This document shows, piece by piece, positions 23,737 to 32,755 of a stretch of 64,000 nucleotides of DNA (its first letter is position 1; each line of letters starts with the position of its first letter). The notes beneath the pieces were generated by a model. It saw only the letters and a program-made list of their open reading frames with translations. It did no database searches and was not told the origin of the DNA. This DNA is from Bordetella sp. FB-8 (GTDB lineage Bacteria > Pseudomonadota > Gammaproteobacteria > Burkholderiales > Burkholderiaceae_B). The stretch covers positions 4,014,618 through 4,078,617 of the forward strand of contig NZ_KB907784.1 in NCBI RefSeq assembly GCF_000382185.1. The letters are read 5' to 3'. The translations under genes were made by a program, and so were the position numbers.

Positions 23737-24695
23737 AAGCCTCGCTGTGGCGCCTGCAAGCTTTCGGAGAAGAACCCGATCACACCTTCGCAGATGCGGC
23801 GGTTCGGTTCTTGAAAGAAAGCCTGGGCCAGCGCGACTACGCCACAAAACAGAGGCATATCGCGTACTGGAGAACCAAGTTTGTCGGCAGGACAGTGCGC
23901 TCTTTAACCGCAACGCAAATCGTCGATGCATTGCCCACGCACAGGGCGAGCAAGTACGGTGGCAACGCTCCCATTTCGAATGGCACGAAAAACAAGTATC
24001 TGACGACTATTCGTCGGTTGCTCAATCTCTGCTATCGCTGGGGCTGGATCAATCGGGCTCCATACCTGCCCAGATATTCCGAGCCGAAAGTGCGGGTTCG
24101 CTGGGAACCCCCGGAGACAATCCGCACCCTGATTCAGGCGCTACGCCTGCCCTGGATGCAAGATGTGGCTTGGGTAGCCGTGATGACGGGCATGCGCGAG
24201 GATGAACTCTTCACCCTGCCCCCGAGCCAGGTCCATGTGGCTAACCGCTCGACCTGGGTCGAAGCCCCTGACGCTAAATCCGGGGAGTCTCGGTCGGTTC
24301 CGCTCAACGATATCGCCCTGGAGGTCCTCGAGCGTCGGGCAGCCCAAGCAGTCAAGCTCGGGTTGCCGCTGGTTTTCACCCGGGGCGACAGCGGCGTGAA
24401 AATACAACAAATCGACCGCAGAGACTGGGCGCAGGCCTGCCAGGTTGCTGGGATCAAGAACTTCCGATTCCACGACCTTCGACATACCTGGGCTTCCTGG
24501 CACGTCCAAGGACGGATGACGGGCAAGAGCACCCCGCTACTTGTCTTGAAGGAGCTGGGCGGCTGGAAGACCCTCTCGATGGTCCTGAAGTACGCCCACC
24601 TGGCTCCGTCGCATCATGCGGAGCATGCCGGCAACGTCAAATTTACGGCAAGTTCTGAACCGCAAAAACAAACGCCGCTGGCTAGAGCGGCGTAA
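23607..24695 (+). CDS. int: tyrosine recombinase (integrase)
   Basis: A 362-residue phage-type integrase. The start at 23607 is supported by GGAG upstream and gives an N-terminal arm-binding segment, MSLRRDKKSGVWFVDLCPKV. A core-binding domain follows and then the catalytic domain. Visible catalytic residues are Arg in MTGMREDELF, the His-x-x-Arg box in FRFHDLRHTWA and the Tyr in MVLKYAHLAP. The gene ends 25 bp from the 3' end of the tRNA-Val gene, so that end is the likely attachment site. Confidence 0.95.
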   Translation: MSLRRDKKSGVWFVDLCPKVGARIRRSTGTTDKDQAQEYHDRLKASLWRLQAFGEEPDHTFADAAVRFLKESLGQRDYATKQRHIAYWRTKFVGRTVRSLTATQIVDALPTHRASKYGGNAPISNGTKNKYLTTIRRLLNLCYRWGWINRAPYLPRYSEPKVRVRWEPPETIRTLIQALRLPWMQDVAWVAVMTGMREDELFTLPPSQVHVANRSTWVEAPDAKSGESRSVPLNDIALEVLERRAAQAVKLGLPLVFTRGDSGVKIQQIDRRDWAQACQVAGIKNFRFHDLRHTWASWHVQGRMTGKSTPLLVLKELGGWKTLSMVLKYAHLAPSHHAEHAGNVKFTASSEPQKQTPLARAA

Positions 24696-24719
24696 GTGAT
24701 TGATTTGCAAGGGCTAGGA

Positions 24720-24795
24720 TGGTGGGTGCTACAGGGTTCGAACCTGTGACCTACGCCTTGTAAGGGCGCCGCTCTACCAACTGAGCTAAGCACCC
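24720..24795 (-). tRNA. tRNA-Val (UAC), likely attachment site at its 3' end
   Basis: A complete 76-nt tRNA on the minus strand. Acceptor strands are GGGTGCT/AGCACCC, the D arm is AGCTCAGTTGGTAGAGC, the anticodon loop is CTTACAA (anticodon UAC), the T arm is CAGGTTCGAACCTG and CCA is encoded. Integrating elements commonly use a tRNA 3' end and restore it. Here the integrase side abuts 24720, so the crossover is probably within 24720-24745. The second copy of this sequence would mark the other end of the element, beyond the left edge. Confidence 0.95.
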
Positions 24796-24920
24796 GAATC
24801 CTGCGGGGCCACGCCTGGGCATCTTGCAAGGTAGGAGTATAGCCATTGCCTTGCCCACCAAGCAAATCGAGGACCCGAGGTCCCCGATCCAGACTGCACT
24901 GCGGGCGGAAGAACCCGGCT

Positions 24921-25193
24921 TCAGTTCACGGCGTCCTTGAGCGCCTTGCCCGGGCGGAACTTCGGCACCTTGGCCTTCTTGATCTTGATAGCTTCGCCGG
25001 TGCGCGGGTTGCGGCCCGTACGCGCGGCGCGCGACGAAACGGCAAACGTACCAAAGCCGACCAGCGTTACCGTGCCGCCCTTTTTCAGGGTGGTCTTGAC
25101 AGCACCGATCAATGCATCGAGCGAGCGGGCTGCCGCGGCCTTGGAGATGTCAGCCTTGCTGGCGATGTGATCGATGAGTTCAGTTTTGTTCAT
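24921..25193 (-). CDS. hupB: HU DNA-binding protein
   Basis: A 90-residue HU/IHF-family protein, the normal HU length. It has the dimer core ([20 protein letters not shown]) and the beta arm signature [20 protein letters not shown] followed by [13 protein letters not shown]. Homodimers or heterodimers bend and compact DNA. It is the first clearly chromosomal protein gene beyond the tRNA. Confidence 0.97.
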   Translation of the reverse strand: MNKTELIDHIASKADISKAAAARSLDALIGAVKTTLKKGGTVTLVGFGTFAVSSRAARTGRNPRTGEAIKIKKAKVPKFRPGKALKDAVN

Positions 25194-25600
25194 TAAGTTG
25201 TACCCCTCATGAGTAGATATTTATGGCCGACGCAGCGTGAGCATCCGGCACGCGCCATGGCCAAGCAAACACGTGAAGCAACCAGAAAGCGGAATCTTGC
25301 GCAGCGTAGCGCTCGTTCTAATTGCTACGTCGCAGTGGCTTTGACGGAAAAAACGCATCCTAGCCACTGCGACGCAGTGAGTGTATTAAGCCTTGGGCCA
25401 ATGACCATTGTCAAGCAAAAAGCCCGCGCATGACGCTACGAGCCGCGCCGTTACTGGTTTGCCGTGCATGACGCAATGCGACAAGGGGAAACACCGATAT
25501 CGTCGCGGGCCTCGGCGGCAGACTTTGCATTGTTTATGCGCGCGCGAGCGCGGGCATGACCCCGATCGGTGATCGTTTGTGATAGAACGCCCTGCGCGTC
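25194..25600. other. HU upstream region with long inverted repeat
   Basis: There is no credible gene in this 407-bp gap. On the minus strand TTGACA (25409-25414) with a TTAATA-like -10 makes a plausible hupB promoter, giving a leader of about 190 nt. Near the start of that leader is a perfect 13-bp inverted repeat, CGTCGCAGTGGCT (25328-25340) and AGCCACTGCGACG (25362-25374), with a 21-base loop. The rest shows nothing I can name. Confidence 0.5.
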
Positions 25601-26845
25601 TTATCGAGGCATGCTTGCTTGCAAGGCTTGGTCGAAATCGTGGATCAGATCGGCCTGGTCCTCAATGCCTACTGAAAGGCGAATGAAACTATCGACGATA
25701 CCCATCTGCCTGCGGCGCTCCGGGCCCATCTCGTAATAAATGGTGTGCGCGGCCGGCAACGCAAGACTGCGCGTGTCGCCCAAATGCGTGGCCAGCAGCA
25801 CGATCCGCAGGCGGTTCATGAAGTCGAAGCAATCAATACCTTCGGCCAACTCGATGCCCATGAGGCCGCCATAGCGGCCGCCGAACAATTCGGTGGCGCG
25901 CGCGTGCTGCGCATGGCCGGCCAGGCCGGGGTAATGCACCTTGGCCACGCCGCGGTGCGCCTGCAGGAATCGCGCCAGCGCCAGGGCATTGGAGCAGTGC
26001 CTTTCCATGCGCAGCGCCAGGGTCTCGGCGCCGATGGCGATACGGTGCGCGGGTTCGGCCGCCAGCGTGCCTCCCATGTCGCGCAGGCCTTTTTTCTTGA
26101 TCTGCAAAAGCCCCCAGCCGGTGGGCTGTCCCTTGCGGTAGGGTTCGGCGATATTGGGATAGTCCGACCAGTCGTAGAGGCCGGTATCGGTGATCGAACC
26201 GCCCAGGGCATGGCCATGGCCGGCGATGTACTTGGACAAGGAGTTCATCACCAGGCTGGCACCCACCTCTCGCGGTCTGAACAGGCTCGGCGAGGTCATT
26301 GTGTTGTCGACCATGTAGACCACGCCATGCTCGCGGCAGAGTTCGCCCATGCCCTTGAGGTCGGCGATCTGCGTGCCGGGATTGGCGATGGTCTCGGCAA
26401 AGACCATGCGGGTGTTGGGACGCAGCGCCGCGCGCACCTGGTCGATGTCGGTGGCGTCCACGAAGCTGATTTCAATGCCCAGGTCAGCCAGGGTGCCGAG
26501 CAGACTGCTGGTATTGCCAAAGACGTACTTGCTGGAGACGAGATGGTCGCCGCGCTTGAGCAAGGTGGTCAGGACGGCGGTGATCGCAGCCATGCCGGAG
26601 GCGAAGCTGACCGAGCCCACGCCGTCTTCCATCAGGGTGATCTTGGCCTCGAGCGCGCCGGTGGTCGGCGTGCCCTGGCGCGAGTAGGTGTAGCCCGCCT
26701 TGCCCTGGAACACGGCGGCCAATTCGCGGGCGTCCTCGTAGATGTACTGCGACGAGGGGTGCATGGGCTTGTGCACAGCACCGTGTTCTACGGATTGCTT
26801 GCGGTCGGAATGCAGGATTTCGGTGGTCAGGCCGTTCTTGTGCAT
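25601..26845 (-). CDS. Cys/Met-metabolism PLP-dependent enzyme (cystathionine gamma-synthase family)
   Basis: A 414-residue fold-type I PLP enzyme. It has the substrate and PLP residues YTYSRQGTPTTGALEAKI and SFASGMAAITAVL, the aspartate region VYMVDNTMTSP and the Schiff-base lysine in MNSLSKYIAGHGHALGG. This family includes O-succinylhomoserine and O-acetylhomoserine sulfhydrylases, cystathionine gamma-synthase and methionine gamma-lyase. Sequence motifs alone do not separate them. A role in methionine or cysteine synthesis is most likely. It stands alone between hupB and rlmB. Confidence 0.88.
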   Translation of the reverse strand: MHKNGLTTEILHSDRKQSVEHGAVHKPMHPSSQYIYEDARELAAVFQGKAGYTYSRQGTPTTGALEAKITLMEDGVGSVSFASGMAAITAVLTTLLKRGDHLVSSKYVFGNTSSLLGTLADLGIEISFVDATDIDQVRAALRPNTRMVFAETIANPGTQIADLKGMGELCREHGVVYMVDNTMTSPSLFRPREVGASLVMNSLSKYIAGHGHALGGSITDTGLYDWSDYPNIAEPYRKGQPTGWGLLQIKKKGLRDMGGTLAAEPAHRIAIGAETLALRMERHCSNALALARFLQAHRGVAKVHYPGLAGHAQHARATELFGGRYGGLMGIELAEGIDCFDFMNRLRIVLLATHLGDTRSLALPAAHTIYYEMGPERRRQMGIVDSFIRLSVGIEDQADLIHDFDQALQASMPR

Positions 26846-27069
26846 GGGGATTCTCTTCTTAACTTGCTATCGATTATTTCAGTTCTTCTTGTTGGACCTG
26901 CTTGAGTTCCGGAGGCCTCGAGGCTGCCCTGCGCAATTCCGGTGGCCGCCGCCAGAGGCGTCTGCGTTCGCACGCCCGGCGCCTCGGATTGCTCTGCAAG
27001 CCTCGACTCAATTCATCTCAAGTTCGGATCTGGTCAAGATCGAAGCATCTCATACCGATGCTGGGTTGG

Positions 27070-27807
27070 TCAGGTTTGCCGCTGTCGTACCGTCTCGTAC
27101 AGGCATACGGCGCTGGCCACACTGACGTTCAGGCTTTCCACCGAACCCAGCATGGGGATGCGCACCAACTGGTCGCAGGTTTCGCGCGTGAGCCGGCGCA
27201 TGCCCTCGCCTTCGGCGCCCATGACCCAGGCCATGGCGCGCCGCGCGTCGACGGCGTGCAGATTGCCCTCGCACTGGTCGTCAGTGCCGACCAGCCAGAT
27301 ATCGCGGTCCTTGAGTTCGCGCATAGTGCGGGCCAGGTTGGTGACGGTGATGTAGGGCACGGTGTCGGCGGCGCCGCAGGCCACGCGCTGTACGGCGCTG
27401 GTCAATCCCACGGCGCGATCGCGCGGCGCGACGACCGCGTGCACGCCGGCGGCATCCGCCGTGCGCAGGCAGGCACCCAGATTGTGCGGATCGGTGACGC
27501 CGTCCAGGATGAGCAGGAATGCCGGACCCTCGATCACATCCAGGACTTCATCGATACTCACGGCCAGTTGGCGCGCGTCAGCCAGCGCGACCACGCCCTG
27601 ATGGCGCGTGCCGCCGGACAGGCCGTCCAGCCGCTCCATGGGCACGGGGTGCAGGCGCCGGCCGGCGCGTTCGGCCTGCTCGACCAGGCTCTGCATGCGC
27701 TTGTCGCGGCGCGAGGCCTCGATGTAGATGTCCCGAATCGAATCAGGCGCGTGGCGCAGGCGCGCGACCACTGCATGGAAACCCGCCAGGACTTGGGCCG
27801 AAGCCAT
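27070..27807 (-). CDS. rlmB: 23S rRNA (guanosine-2'-O-)-methyltransferase RlmB
   Basis: A 245-residue SpoU-class methyltransferase with an N-terminal RNA-binding domain ([20 protein letters not shown]). The trefoil-knot catalytic domain follows, with motifs [39 protein letters not shown] and [20 protein letters not shown]. RlmB methylates the ribose of G2251 in 23S rRNA. The length matches the family and no defect is visible. Confidence 0.95.
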   Translation of the reverse strand: MASAQVLAGFHAVVARLRHAPDSIRDIYIEASRRDKRMQSLVEQAERAGRRLHPVPMERLDGLSGGTRHQGVVALADARQLAVSIDEVLDVIEGPAFLLILDGVTDPHNLGACLRTADAAGVHAVVAPRDRAVGLTSAVQRVACGAADTVPYITVTNLARTMRELKDRDIWLVGTDDQCEGNLHAVDARRAMAWVMGAEGEGMRRLTRETCDQLVRIPMLGSVESLNVSVASAVCLYETVRQRQT

Positions 27808-27886
27808 AGGAAACCCTTTTTCTCGAACTGAATGAATGCCGTATGTGCGTAATGTTATCGCGGCCGCATGTGGGCATGAGAAAACA

Positions 27887-28507
27887 TCAGCCCAGGCTGT
27901 CCATCAGAAAAACGCGCGCCGCGTCGATATGCCGTTCGAGGCGGCGCACTGCCTCTTCGATACGCCCATTCCTGAAGGACTGAAAAAGGCCCTCGTGCTG
28001 GTCGAGCCATGCGGCCGTGCGCTCGGCCAAAGTGTCGTACCGGGCGGCATGCACCACGCAGTTGCGGCGCAGTTCCTGCACCATGGCCAGTTGTCTCGCG
28101 CGCCCCGCCGGGGCGTAGAGCGCCGCGTGGAACAGCCAGTCGCCGTCCCCCCAGCCTGGCCTGCCCGCTTCGAGGCTGGATTTGCGCAAGGCGTATTCGA
28201 CCTCGGCATGATCTCGAGGACCGGCCTTTTCGATCGAGCGCCGCAGCAGATCGCACTCCAACAGCACCCGCAGGTCGTAGAGCTGCGCGAGTTCGTCCTT
28301 CGTCAGTTCGATGACGCGCGCGCCCTTGCCAGGCAGAACGAGCACGAGCCGCTGCGCGGCCAACTGCTGCAGCGCGTCGCGCACCGGTATGCGGCTGACG
28401 CCGAACCGGCTCGCAATCTCAGTCTGGGACAGGAGCGAACCGGGGAGAAGCTGCCCGGAGAGGATTTCTTCGCGCAGGGCGTCGGCGAGCGTGGCGGTAG
28501 AGTTCAT
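27887..28507 (-). CDS. GntR-family regulator (FadR subfamily)
   Basis: A 206-residue regulator starting at 28507. The N-terminal winged helix is [20 protein letters not shown] then [20 protein letters not shown], and an all-helical FCD ligand domain follows. It diverges from an OsmC-like gene with a perfect 22-bp palindrome between the two starts, so it probably controls that gene and itself. The effector is unknown, most often an organic acid in this subfamily. Confidence 0.9.
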   Translation of the reverse strand: MNSTATLADALREEILSGQLLPGSLLSQTEIASRFGVSRIPVRDALQQLAAQRLVLVLPGKGARVIELTKDELAQLYDLRVLLECDLLRRSIEKAGPRDHAEVEYALRKSSLEAGRPGWGDGDWLFHAALYAPAGRARQLAMVQELRRNCVVHAARYDTLAERTAAWLDQHEGLFQSFRNGRIEEAVRRLERHIDAARVFLMDSLG

Positions 28508-28512
28508 CCTTT

Positions 28513-28534
28513 TATTGTATACGCGTATACAATA
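28513..28534. promoter_or_regulatory. palindromic operator between gntR and osmC-like genes
   Basis: A perfect 22-bp palindrome with half-site TATTGTATACG. It lies 6 bp upstream of the GntR start and 62 bp upstream of the OsmC-like start. The GTATAC core resembles sites bound by FadR-subfamily regulators. Confidence 0.75.
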
Positions 28535-28595
28535 TAGACGAATACGGACTTGGCGCCGCAAAAACGCCCGGCACGCACAAGACCAGGAGCCGAAC

Positions 28596-29063
28596 ATGGG
28601 CCAGAACTACACCTCCCGCATCGTGTGGACGGGCAATCGCGGGCAAGGCACCACCCACTATCGAAGCTACGATCGGACCTGGGACATCGCCGTTCCCGGC
28701 AAGCCCGCGGTGCAGTGTTCGAATGACCCGCTGCTCGGCGGCGACCCCGCGAAGATGAATCCGGAGGACCTGCTGCTCTCTGCGCTCTCGGCCTGCCATA
28801 TGCTCTGGTACCTGCACTATGCATCGGACGCCGGGATCGTGGTGACGCACTACACCGACACACCAGTCGGCGTCGGCGAAGTTGAACGCAGCGGGGCCGG
28901 CCGCTTCATTTCGGCCACGCTGCGGCCGGTCGCAACGCTGCGCGCCGATGCCGACCTGCAGATCGCGCGCGCGATCCACCACCGAATCCATGAGGTCTGC
29001 TTTATCGCCCGATCGGTGAGTTTTCCGGTTTCCTACGAACCGCGGTTCATCATGGAAAACTGA
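28596..29063 (+). CDS. OsmC-family protein
   Basis: A 155-residue OsmC/Ohr-like protein with CAGGAG upstream of the ATG at 28596. It has MNPEDLLLSALSACHMLWYL, which carries one conserved Cys, and a C-terminal HEVCFIARSV with the second Cys, as in thiol peroxidases that detoxify organic hydroperoxides. The family also has non-peroxidase members. Control by the divergent GntR protein is unusual, since Ohr genes are normally under OhrR. Confidence 0.85.
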   Translation: MGQNYTSRIVWTGNRGQGTTHYRSYDRTWDIAVPGKPAVQCSNDPLLGGDPAKMNPEDLLLSALSACHMLWYLHYASDAGIVVTHYTDTPVGVGEVERSGAGRFISATLRPVATLRADADLQIARAIHHRIHEVCFIARSVSFPVSYEPRFIMEN

Positions 29064-29102
29064 CGGTCCCGCGCTCTATCGTTAAACGCAAGCGCGCGGC
29101 CC

Positions 29103-29131
29103 AAAAAAAACCGCCGGTTTGAAGCCGGCGG
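29103..29131 (-). terminator. rho-independent terminator of the symporter operon
   Basis: On the minus strand, CCGCCGG-N7-CCGGCGG (29111-29131) is followed by eight T residues (29103-29110). It lies 36 bp beyond the stop of the symporter gene and could also slow transcripts arriving from the OsmC side. Confidence 0.85.
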
Positions 29132-29166
29132 GCTTTCAGGCCGGGCATGCGCCCGGCTGCGTAGGA

Positions 29167-30642
29167 TCAGGCCTGAGCAGGGACCGATTGGGCCTTCTTG
29201 CCCAGCACCAGCTGGGCGACGACGACCACAATGATGTTTAGCGCCAGGGCCCACAGTCCGGTATAGGCAGTCAAACCCGCGACCGTATGCACGGGCTTGA
29301 TGCCGTCGGCGAAGACGGTCCAGGTGCCGTAGGCCAGGCCTGCGATCCAGCCCAGCAGCAGCGCGCGGCCGCCCAGCCTCTTGCAGAACAGGCCGAACAC
29401 CACCGAAGGCAGCGTCTGCAGGATCCACAGCCCGCCCAGCAGTTGCAGGTTGATGGCGTACTGCGTGGGCACGAACACAATGAAGGCCAGAGCGCCGAGC
29501 TTGATCAACAGCGAGACGATCTTGGCGACCTTGGCTTGGCCGGTGTGCGTCACCTGCGGATTGACATAAGCCTTCCAGAAATTGCGCGTGAACAGGTTGG
29601 CTGCGCCGATCGACATGACCGCCGCCGGCACCAGAGCACCGATGGCGATGGCTGCGAAAGCGAAGCCCGTGAACCAGCTCGGGAACAGGCTCTGGAACAG
29701 CGCCGGCACGACCTGGTTCGGCGCGGAGACCTTGATGTGCGCAGCGTAGGCCATGTAGCCCAGCATGGCGATCAGGGCCAGCAGCAGCGTGTACAGCGGC
29801 AGGTAGATCGCGTTTTTGCGTATCGTATTGGGACTTTTTGCGGCGAAAATGCTGGTGAGCGTATGCGGATACATGAACGCGGCAAGCGCCGAGCCCAGCG
29901 CCAGCGAGGCATAGGGCAGGAACTGCCCGGGCGCCAGCGTCAGACTGCCGCTACCCTTGGCCTTGTAGCCTTCCGCCGCGGCGTGGAACACCGCGCCGTA
30001 GCCGCCGACCTTCATCGGCACCACGATCACGGCGGTCAGCACCACGATATAGATCATCAAGTCCTTGACGAAGGCGATCAGCGCCGGCGCGCGCAAGCCG
30101 GCCGAGTACGTGTACAGGGCCAGGATGACGAAGGCCGCGAACAACGGAATTTCGCCTTGCAGACCCAGCGCCTTGATGACCACTTCCATGCCCACCAGTT
30201 GCAGGGCGATGTAGGGCATGGTGGCCAACACGCCGGTAACGGCGACAGCCAACTCAAGCGGACGCGAGTTGTAGCTGGCGTACACCACGTCGCCCGCGGT
30301 CACGTGCCCGTTCTTGTGCGCCACTTGCCACAGCTTGGGCATGATCGCGAACACGATAGGGTAGACGATGATGGTGTAAGGCAGCGCGAAGAAGCCATAG
30401 GCGCCCACGGCGTACACCAAGGCCGGGACGGCGATGATGGTGTAGGCCGTATAGAAATCGCCGCCCACCAGGAACCAGGTGATCCAGGTGCCGAAGCGCC
30501 GGCCTCCCAGGCCCCATTCGTCGAGCGCGGACCCCTTGCTGCCCTGACTTTGCCAGCGCGACGCGGCAAAGCCCATGACGGTGATCAGCAGGAAGAAGAA
30601 GATGAAGACGGACAACGCGGTCCAGTTGATCGAGCTGCTCAT
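29167..30642 (-). CDS. sodium:solute symporter (SSS family, MctP-like)
   Basis: A 491-residue transporter with about 13 membrane helices and SSS landmarks: GLGGRRFGTWITWFLVGGDF, YTAYTIIAVPALVYAVGAYG and the sodium-site helix around LVPAAVMSIGAANLFTRNFW. Close relatives carry monocarboxylates such as lactate, pyruvate or propionate. Its ATG overlaps the stop of a DUF3311 gene, a pairing typical of the MctP group. The substrate is not fixed by sequence. Confidence 0.88.
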   Translation of the reverse strand: MSSSINWTALSVFIFFFLLITVMGFAASRWQSQGSKGSALDEWGLGGRRFGTWITWFLVGGDFYTAYTIIAVPALVYAVGAYGFFALPYTIIVYPIVFAIMPKLWQVAHKNGHVTAGDVVYASYNSRPLELAVAVTGVLATMPYIALQLVGMEVVIKALGLQGEIPLFAAFVILALYTYSAGLRAPALIAFVKDLMIYIVVLTAVIVVPMKVGGYGAVFHAAAEGYKAKGSGSLTLAPGQFLPYASLALGSALAAFMYPHTLTSIFAAKSPNTIRKNAIYLPLYTLLLALIAMLGYMAYAAHIKVSAPNQVVPALFQSLFPSWFTGFAFAAIAIGALVPAAVMSIGAANLFTRNFWKAYVNPQVTHTGQAKVAKIVSLLIKLGALAFIVFVPTQYAINLQLLGGLWILQTLPSVVFGLFCKRLGGRALLLGWIAGLAYGTWTVFADGIKPVHTVAGLTAYTGLWALALNIIVVVVAQLVLGKKAQSVPAQA

Positions 30643-30818
30643 TCCTCATCTCCCTTGTGGTAGCGGCGAAAGACCAGCCAGGTCAGGAAGGCCGTCACGG
30701 GTATCCACAGCAGCTGATACCAGTAGAAAAATGGAAAGCCGAACAAAGAGGGTTCGAGTTTATTGAAGAAGGGCACCCATAGGAGGCCGATGAAGGGTAG
30801 TAAAAGAATGATCCACAT
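30639..30818 (-). CDS. DUF3311 small membrane protein, symporter partner
   Basis: A 59-residue protein, MWIILLLPFIGLLWVPFFNK followed by LEPSLFGFPFFYWYQLLWIP and a C-terminal basic tail, FRRYHKGDEE. Two membrane segments and the FGFPFFYWYQ signature match DUF3311, which is regularly encoded just before SSS transporters and may assist them. The ATGA overlap with the symporter gene shows translational coupling. Confidence 0.9.
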   Translation of the reverse strand: MWIILLLPFIGLLWVPFFNKLEPSLFGFPFFYWYQLLWIPVTAFLTWLVFRRYHKGDEE

Positions 30819-31025
30819 AATCTCGATATTCTCCTTTGTCAGAATTTAGGGTCGTCGGAACCGGTCAGGGATGCGCGGCTTCGGGCGGACCTCGCGCTCA
30901 TGGCAGCCGGCCTTGTGGGCAGGCGGCACGCGCTTATCTCCCGCGCTCATTGTCAGGGTCTTTCCTCGAAAAGAACGAAAAATCCCTGATAATCACCTGA
31001 CTTTGTGTTGCATAAACGAAACAAA

Positions 31026-31934
31026 ATGACTCATACCCTCCCGGTCCGCAGGCCGCTCGATACCTTCGGCACCGGCGTGCTGGTCCTGCTCTGTCTTTGC
31101 TGGAGCCTGCAGCAGATTTTCCTCAAACTGGCCGCGCACGACGTCTCCCCCACCTTGCAGCTTGGCTTGCGCTCGCTGATCGCCGCAGCGGTGCTGGGCA
31201 TCGTCGTGTTGCGCCGGGAAGGCCGCAAGATCCTCGCCGACGGCACGCTGGGGGCGGGCCTGCTGGTGGGCGCGGCATTCGCCGCAGAATTCCTGCTGGT
31301 CGGGTTGAGCCTGGAGCGCACCACAGCCTCACACTCCATCGTGTTCCTCTACACCGCGCCCATCTTTACGGCGCTGGGCATGCATGCCACGCGGCCGGAA
31401 GAACGCCTGAGCCGCTGGCAGTGGCTGGGCATCGCCGTCGCCTTCGCCGGCATCGCGCTGGCTTTCCTGACCAAAGAGAGCAAGGCGCCAACCGGCGCCG
31501 GCCCGAGCCTGACGGGCGATCTGCTGGCACTGGCCGCTGGCGCGGCCTGGGGACTGAGCACCGTGCTGATCCGCAACACCCGGTTGTCGGAGGCAGCGGC
31601 GGACAAGACCCTCTTCTACCAGTTGCTGGTGGCCGGCGTGATCCTGTACGCCTGGCATCTGGCAAGCCACGACCCCGCGCCCTCCTGGACTCCCATGGCC
31701 TACGCCAGCCTGGCCTACCTGGTCGTCGTGATCTGCCTGATCAGCTATCTGACCTGGTTCTGGATGCTGCGCAGCTACCTGGCCACGCAGATGTCGGTGC
31801 TGGCTTTTCTTGCGCCGATACTGGGCGTGATTTTCGGCGCCCTCATCCTGCACGAACCGCTGGAGCCGCCTTTCGTTGCCGGTTCCGCCCTGACCCTGGT
31901 GGGCATCGTGCTGGTGGTGCGGGCCAGGAATTGA
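31026..31934 (+). CDS. EamA/DMT-family transporter
   Basis: A 302-residue membrane protein with ten predicted helices in two homologous EamA halves, the first from LLCLCWSLQQIFLKLAAHDV and the second from DLLALAAGAAWGLSTVLIRN. DMT proteins export metabolites or amino acids. The ATG at 31026 is preferred over one 21 bp upstream because it begins the first helix at the usual distance. It is convergent with the GNAT gene, whose stop lies 5 bp away. Confidence 0.9.
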   Translation: MTHTLPVRRPLDTFGTGVLVLLCLCWSLQQIFLKLAAHDVSPTLQLGLRSLIAAAVLGIVVLRREGRKILADGTLGAGLLVGAAFAAEFLLVGLSLERTTASHSIVFLYTAPIFTALGMHATRPEERLSRWQWLGIAVAFAGIALAFLTKESKAPTGAGPSLTGDLLALAAGAAWGLSTVLIRNTRLSEAAADKTLFYQLLVAGVILYAWHLASHDPAPSWTPMAYASLAYLVVVICLISYLTWFWMLRSYLATQMSVLAFLAPILGVIFGALILHEPLEPPFVAGSALTLVGIVLVVRARN

Positions 31935-31938
31935 GCCT

Positions 31939-32646
31939 TCAGGCCAGATCGCCCAGGCGGCGGCGCTGCCGCCCCTGCGCATCGAAATTGTCGGGCGCCA
32001 GCCAACGCTCGAATGCCGCCTTGCGGGCCGGCCATTCATTGTCGAGCAGTGAAAACCAGGCTGTGTCGCGCGAGCGTCCCTTGTAAACCACGGCCTGACG
32101 GAAGATGCCCTCGAAGCGAAAGCCCAGCCGCTGGGCCGTGGCGCGCGATGGCTCGTTCAGGCTGTCGCACTTCCATTCGTAGCGGCGATAGCCCAACTCG
32201 TCGAAAACGCGCTGCATCAGCAGGTACTGTGCCTCGGTGGAAATCGGCGTACGCTGCAGGAGCGGCGAGAACGTCACATGGCCGACCTCGACCACCCCGT
32301 TGGCGGGATCGATGCGCATCAGCGCGAGCGTGCCCACCGCGCCGCCCGTGGACAGGTCAATCACGGCATGATGCAGCGGGTCCTCGCTGGATGCGGCCTT
32401 TTCCAGCCAGGCACGGTAATCGGCAGAATCGGCGTAAGGCCCCACGGTCAGGTAGGTCCAGGCGCGCCCGTCGGCGGCCTGCTCAAAGGCCCGGACCAGA
32501 TCGTCGGCATGGCGCGCGGGATCGAGTGGCTCGATACGGCAGAAACGGCCCTGGACGGACGTGCGTGGCGGGCGCGGGCGCGCGCTCCAGCCAGGCAGTT
32601 CTGGACCTATGGGCTGGTCGTATTCGTTGGTGCGCGGGGCGGACAT
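31939..32646 (-). CDS. GNAT-family N-acetyltransferase (RimJ/RimL type)
   Basis: A 235-residue acetyltransferase; AGGAG precedes the chosen ATG (32646). It has an N-terminal beta-strand region (RFCRIEPLDPARHADDLVRA), the central VGTLALMRIDPANGVVEVGH and the late segment YRRYEWKCDSLNEPSRATAQ RLGF, typical of the RimJ/RimL acetyl-CoA fold. Substrates of this group range from ribosomal proteins to amino-acid or antibiotic amines. Nothing here points to one. Confidence 0.88.
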   Translation of the reverse strand: MSAPRTNEYDQPIGPELPGWSARPRPPRTSVQGRFCRIEPLDPARHADDLVRAFEQAADGRAWTYLTVGPYADSADYRAWLEKAASSEDPLHHAVIDLSTGGAVGTLALMRIDPANGVVEVGHVTFSPLLQRTPISTEAQYLLMQRVFDELGYRRYEWKCDSLNEPSRATAQRLGFRFEGIFRQAVVYKGRSRDTAWFSLLDNEWPARKAAFERWLAPDNFDAQGRQRRRLGDLA

Positions 32647-32755
32647 GCGGGCAATCTCCTGGTCGGGGTTCTGGTTTTTAGAAGCAGCCATGTAGGATAG
32701 TGCAAAAATACCGGTCATCTCATCTCCCTGAACGTCCCCGCGGCGTTTGCGCATC

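Noticed and set aside
1..24719. Second attachment-site copy, KorA operators (GTTTAGCTAAAC), CRISPR arrays and insertion sequences
   Set aside because: None was found on reading the sequence; the other end of the element is probably outside the window.
25209..25433. 74-codon plus-strand frame upstream of hupB
   Set aside because: It runs through the long inverted repeat and the likely hupB promoter and has no ribosome site.
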